35,311 nucleotides of DNA from Bacteroidota bacterium (GTDB lineage: Bacteria > Bacteroidota > Bacteroidia > Palsa-965): the NCBI GenBank assembly GCA_013288325.1, contig JABDCB010000028.1:561-35871 (forward strand), given 5' to 3'. Both the position numbers and the translations under genes were made by a program. Numbering within the stretch: the first letter of the stretch is position 1; each line of letters begins with the position of its first letter. Below the pieces are notes generated by a model that was not told the origin of the DNA, made no database searches, and worked only from the letters and a program-made list of their open reading frames with translations. Below are positions 34,853 through 35,311 of the stretch, piece by piece.

Positions 34853-35311
34853 TTACACTTTATCCATTTCTTCCTCCATAACCAGCCTTGAAATTGCATC
34901 CCCCGCTTCTGAAGTGGAGATGCCTGCATGCTGATCCAGATCTTTGGTAAGCAGCCCGGCAGCAATAGAATCTTCTACGGCCTTGGTCACCAACGCCGCT
35001 TCTACCGGAAGGTGGAAGGCATGATCCAGCAACATGGCGGCAGAAAGGATGGCAGCTCCCGGATTGGCTATATTCTTGCCCGCTGCCTGGGGAAAAGAAC
35101 CATGTACCGGTTCGAAAAGCGAAACCCCGGTACCGATACTGGCAGAAGGCAGTAAGCCAATGGAGCCCGCGATAACAGAGGCTTCGTCACTGAGGATATC
35201 ACCAAACAGATTATCGGTAAGGATCACATCAAACTGAGCGGGATTCAGAATAAGTTGCATAGCCGCATGATCAACATACAGACAGGTAAACTTAACGTCG
35301 GGAAATTTTAC
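34853..35311 (-). CDS. leuB: 3-isopropylmalate dehydrogenase, C-terminal part (5' end beyond window)
   Basis: LeuB catalyses NAD-dependent oxidative decarboxylation of 3-isopropylmalate in leucine synthesis, in the cytoplasm. The frame remains open to base 35311, so about 152 C-terminal residues are present of a protein normally about 350 aa long. Diagnostic segments are YVDHAAMQLI, the QFDVILTDNLFGDILSDEASVIAGSIGLLPSASIG signature of the isocitrate/isopropylmalate dehydrogenase family (metal-binding aspartates in FGDILSDEAS) and FEPVHGSFPQAAGKNIANPGAAILSAAMLL (cofactor site). The wording of these motifs fits LeuB better than isocitrate dehydrogenase. Other leu genes would be expected beyond the right edge. 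The stop lies 43 bases before the sensor kinase start. Confidence 0.93.
   Translation of the reverse strand, partial: VKFPDVKFTCLYVDHAAMQLILNPAQFDVILTDNLFGDILSDEASVIAGSIGLLPSASIGTGVSLFEPVHGSFPQAAGKNIANPGAAILSAAMLLDHAFHLPVEAALVTKAVEDSIAAGLLTKDLDQHAGISTSEAGDAISRLVMEEEMDKV

Noticed and set aside
34853-35311. Isocitrate dehydrogenase instead of LeuB
   Set aside because: The DNLFGDILSDEASVIAGSIGLLPSAS and FEPVHGSFPQAAGKNIANP wording fits the isopropylmalate branch, though only the C-terminal part is available.

Overview
The window is chromosomal DNA from a member of the Bacteroidota; I would not go below phylum. The reasons are: Reg_prop/Y_Y_Y periplasmic sensors joined to LytS-type kinases or to SpoIIE-type phosphatases carrying the 'DSINYAKRIQ' linker, a FISUMP (Fib_succ_major) domain, outer-membrane barrels, LytTR regulation, absence of clear Shine-Dalgarno sequences, and scattered TAnnTTTG (-7) promoter motifs. 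The only housekeeping gene is leuB, cut by the right edge.

Layout. (a) 1-1806 (+): end of a large secreted or envelope protein, cut by the left edge. (b) 1950-3545 (-): an Asp-box propeller protein ending in a FISUMP domain. (c) 3842-7978 (+): a 1378-aa fusion of MORN-type repeats, a double Reg_prop propeller, Y_Y_Y, one membrane helix and a SpoIIE/PP2C phosphatase. (d) 18632 down to 7994 (-): a compact seven-gene probable operon. In transcription order it holds two outer-membrane barrels, a VWA-like protein, an exported WD40-caspase, a FecR-like exported protein, a second propeller/SpoIIE sensor and a small exported protein. (e) 18781-27181 (+): a three-gene operon with a WG-repeat/FGE-like protein, an unknown exported protein and a 1812-aa protein with about 30 Asp-boxes. 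(f) 27214-30327 (-): a Reg_prop/LytS kinase whose signal peptide is encoded by four 34-35-nt tandem repeats. (g) 30438-30752 (-): a small lipoprotein cytochrome c. (h) 30753-31124: a gene-free patch of direct and inverted repeats. (i) 34809 down to 31125 (-): a LytS kinase and LytTR regulator pair, downstream of leuB.

Functionally this is an accessory envelope-sensing region. Almost every protein has an export signal, and four unrelated beta-propeller families (Reg_prop, WD40, VPS10/Asp-box, WG) are packed together. The strongest candidate for an undescribed system is region (d). There an outer-membrane and periplasmic sensing set (barrels, VWA, FecR-like, propeller sensor) is coupled to an intact-looking caspase-type protease and to a cytoplasmic PP2C phosphatase output. 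The similar phosphatase sensor (c) converges on its 3' end, and operon (e) diverges from its promoter region. That these genes act together is inferred from gene order, spacing and domain content only.
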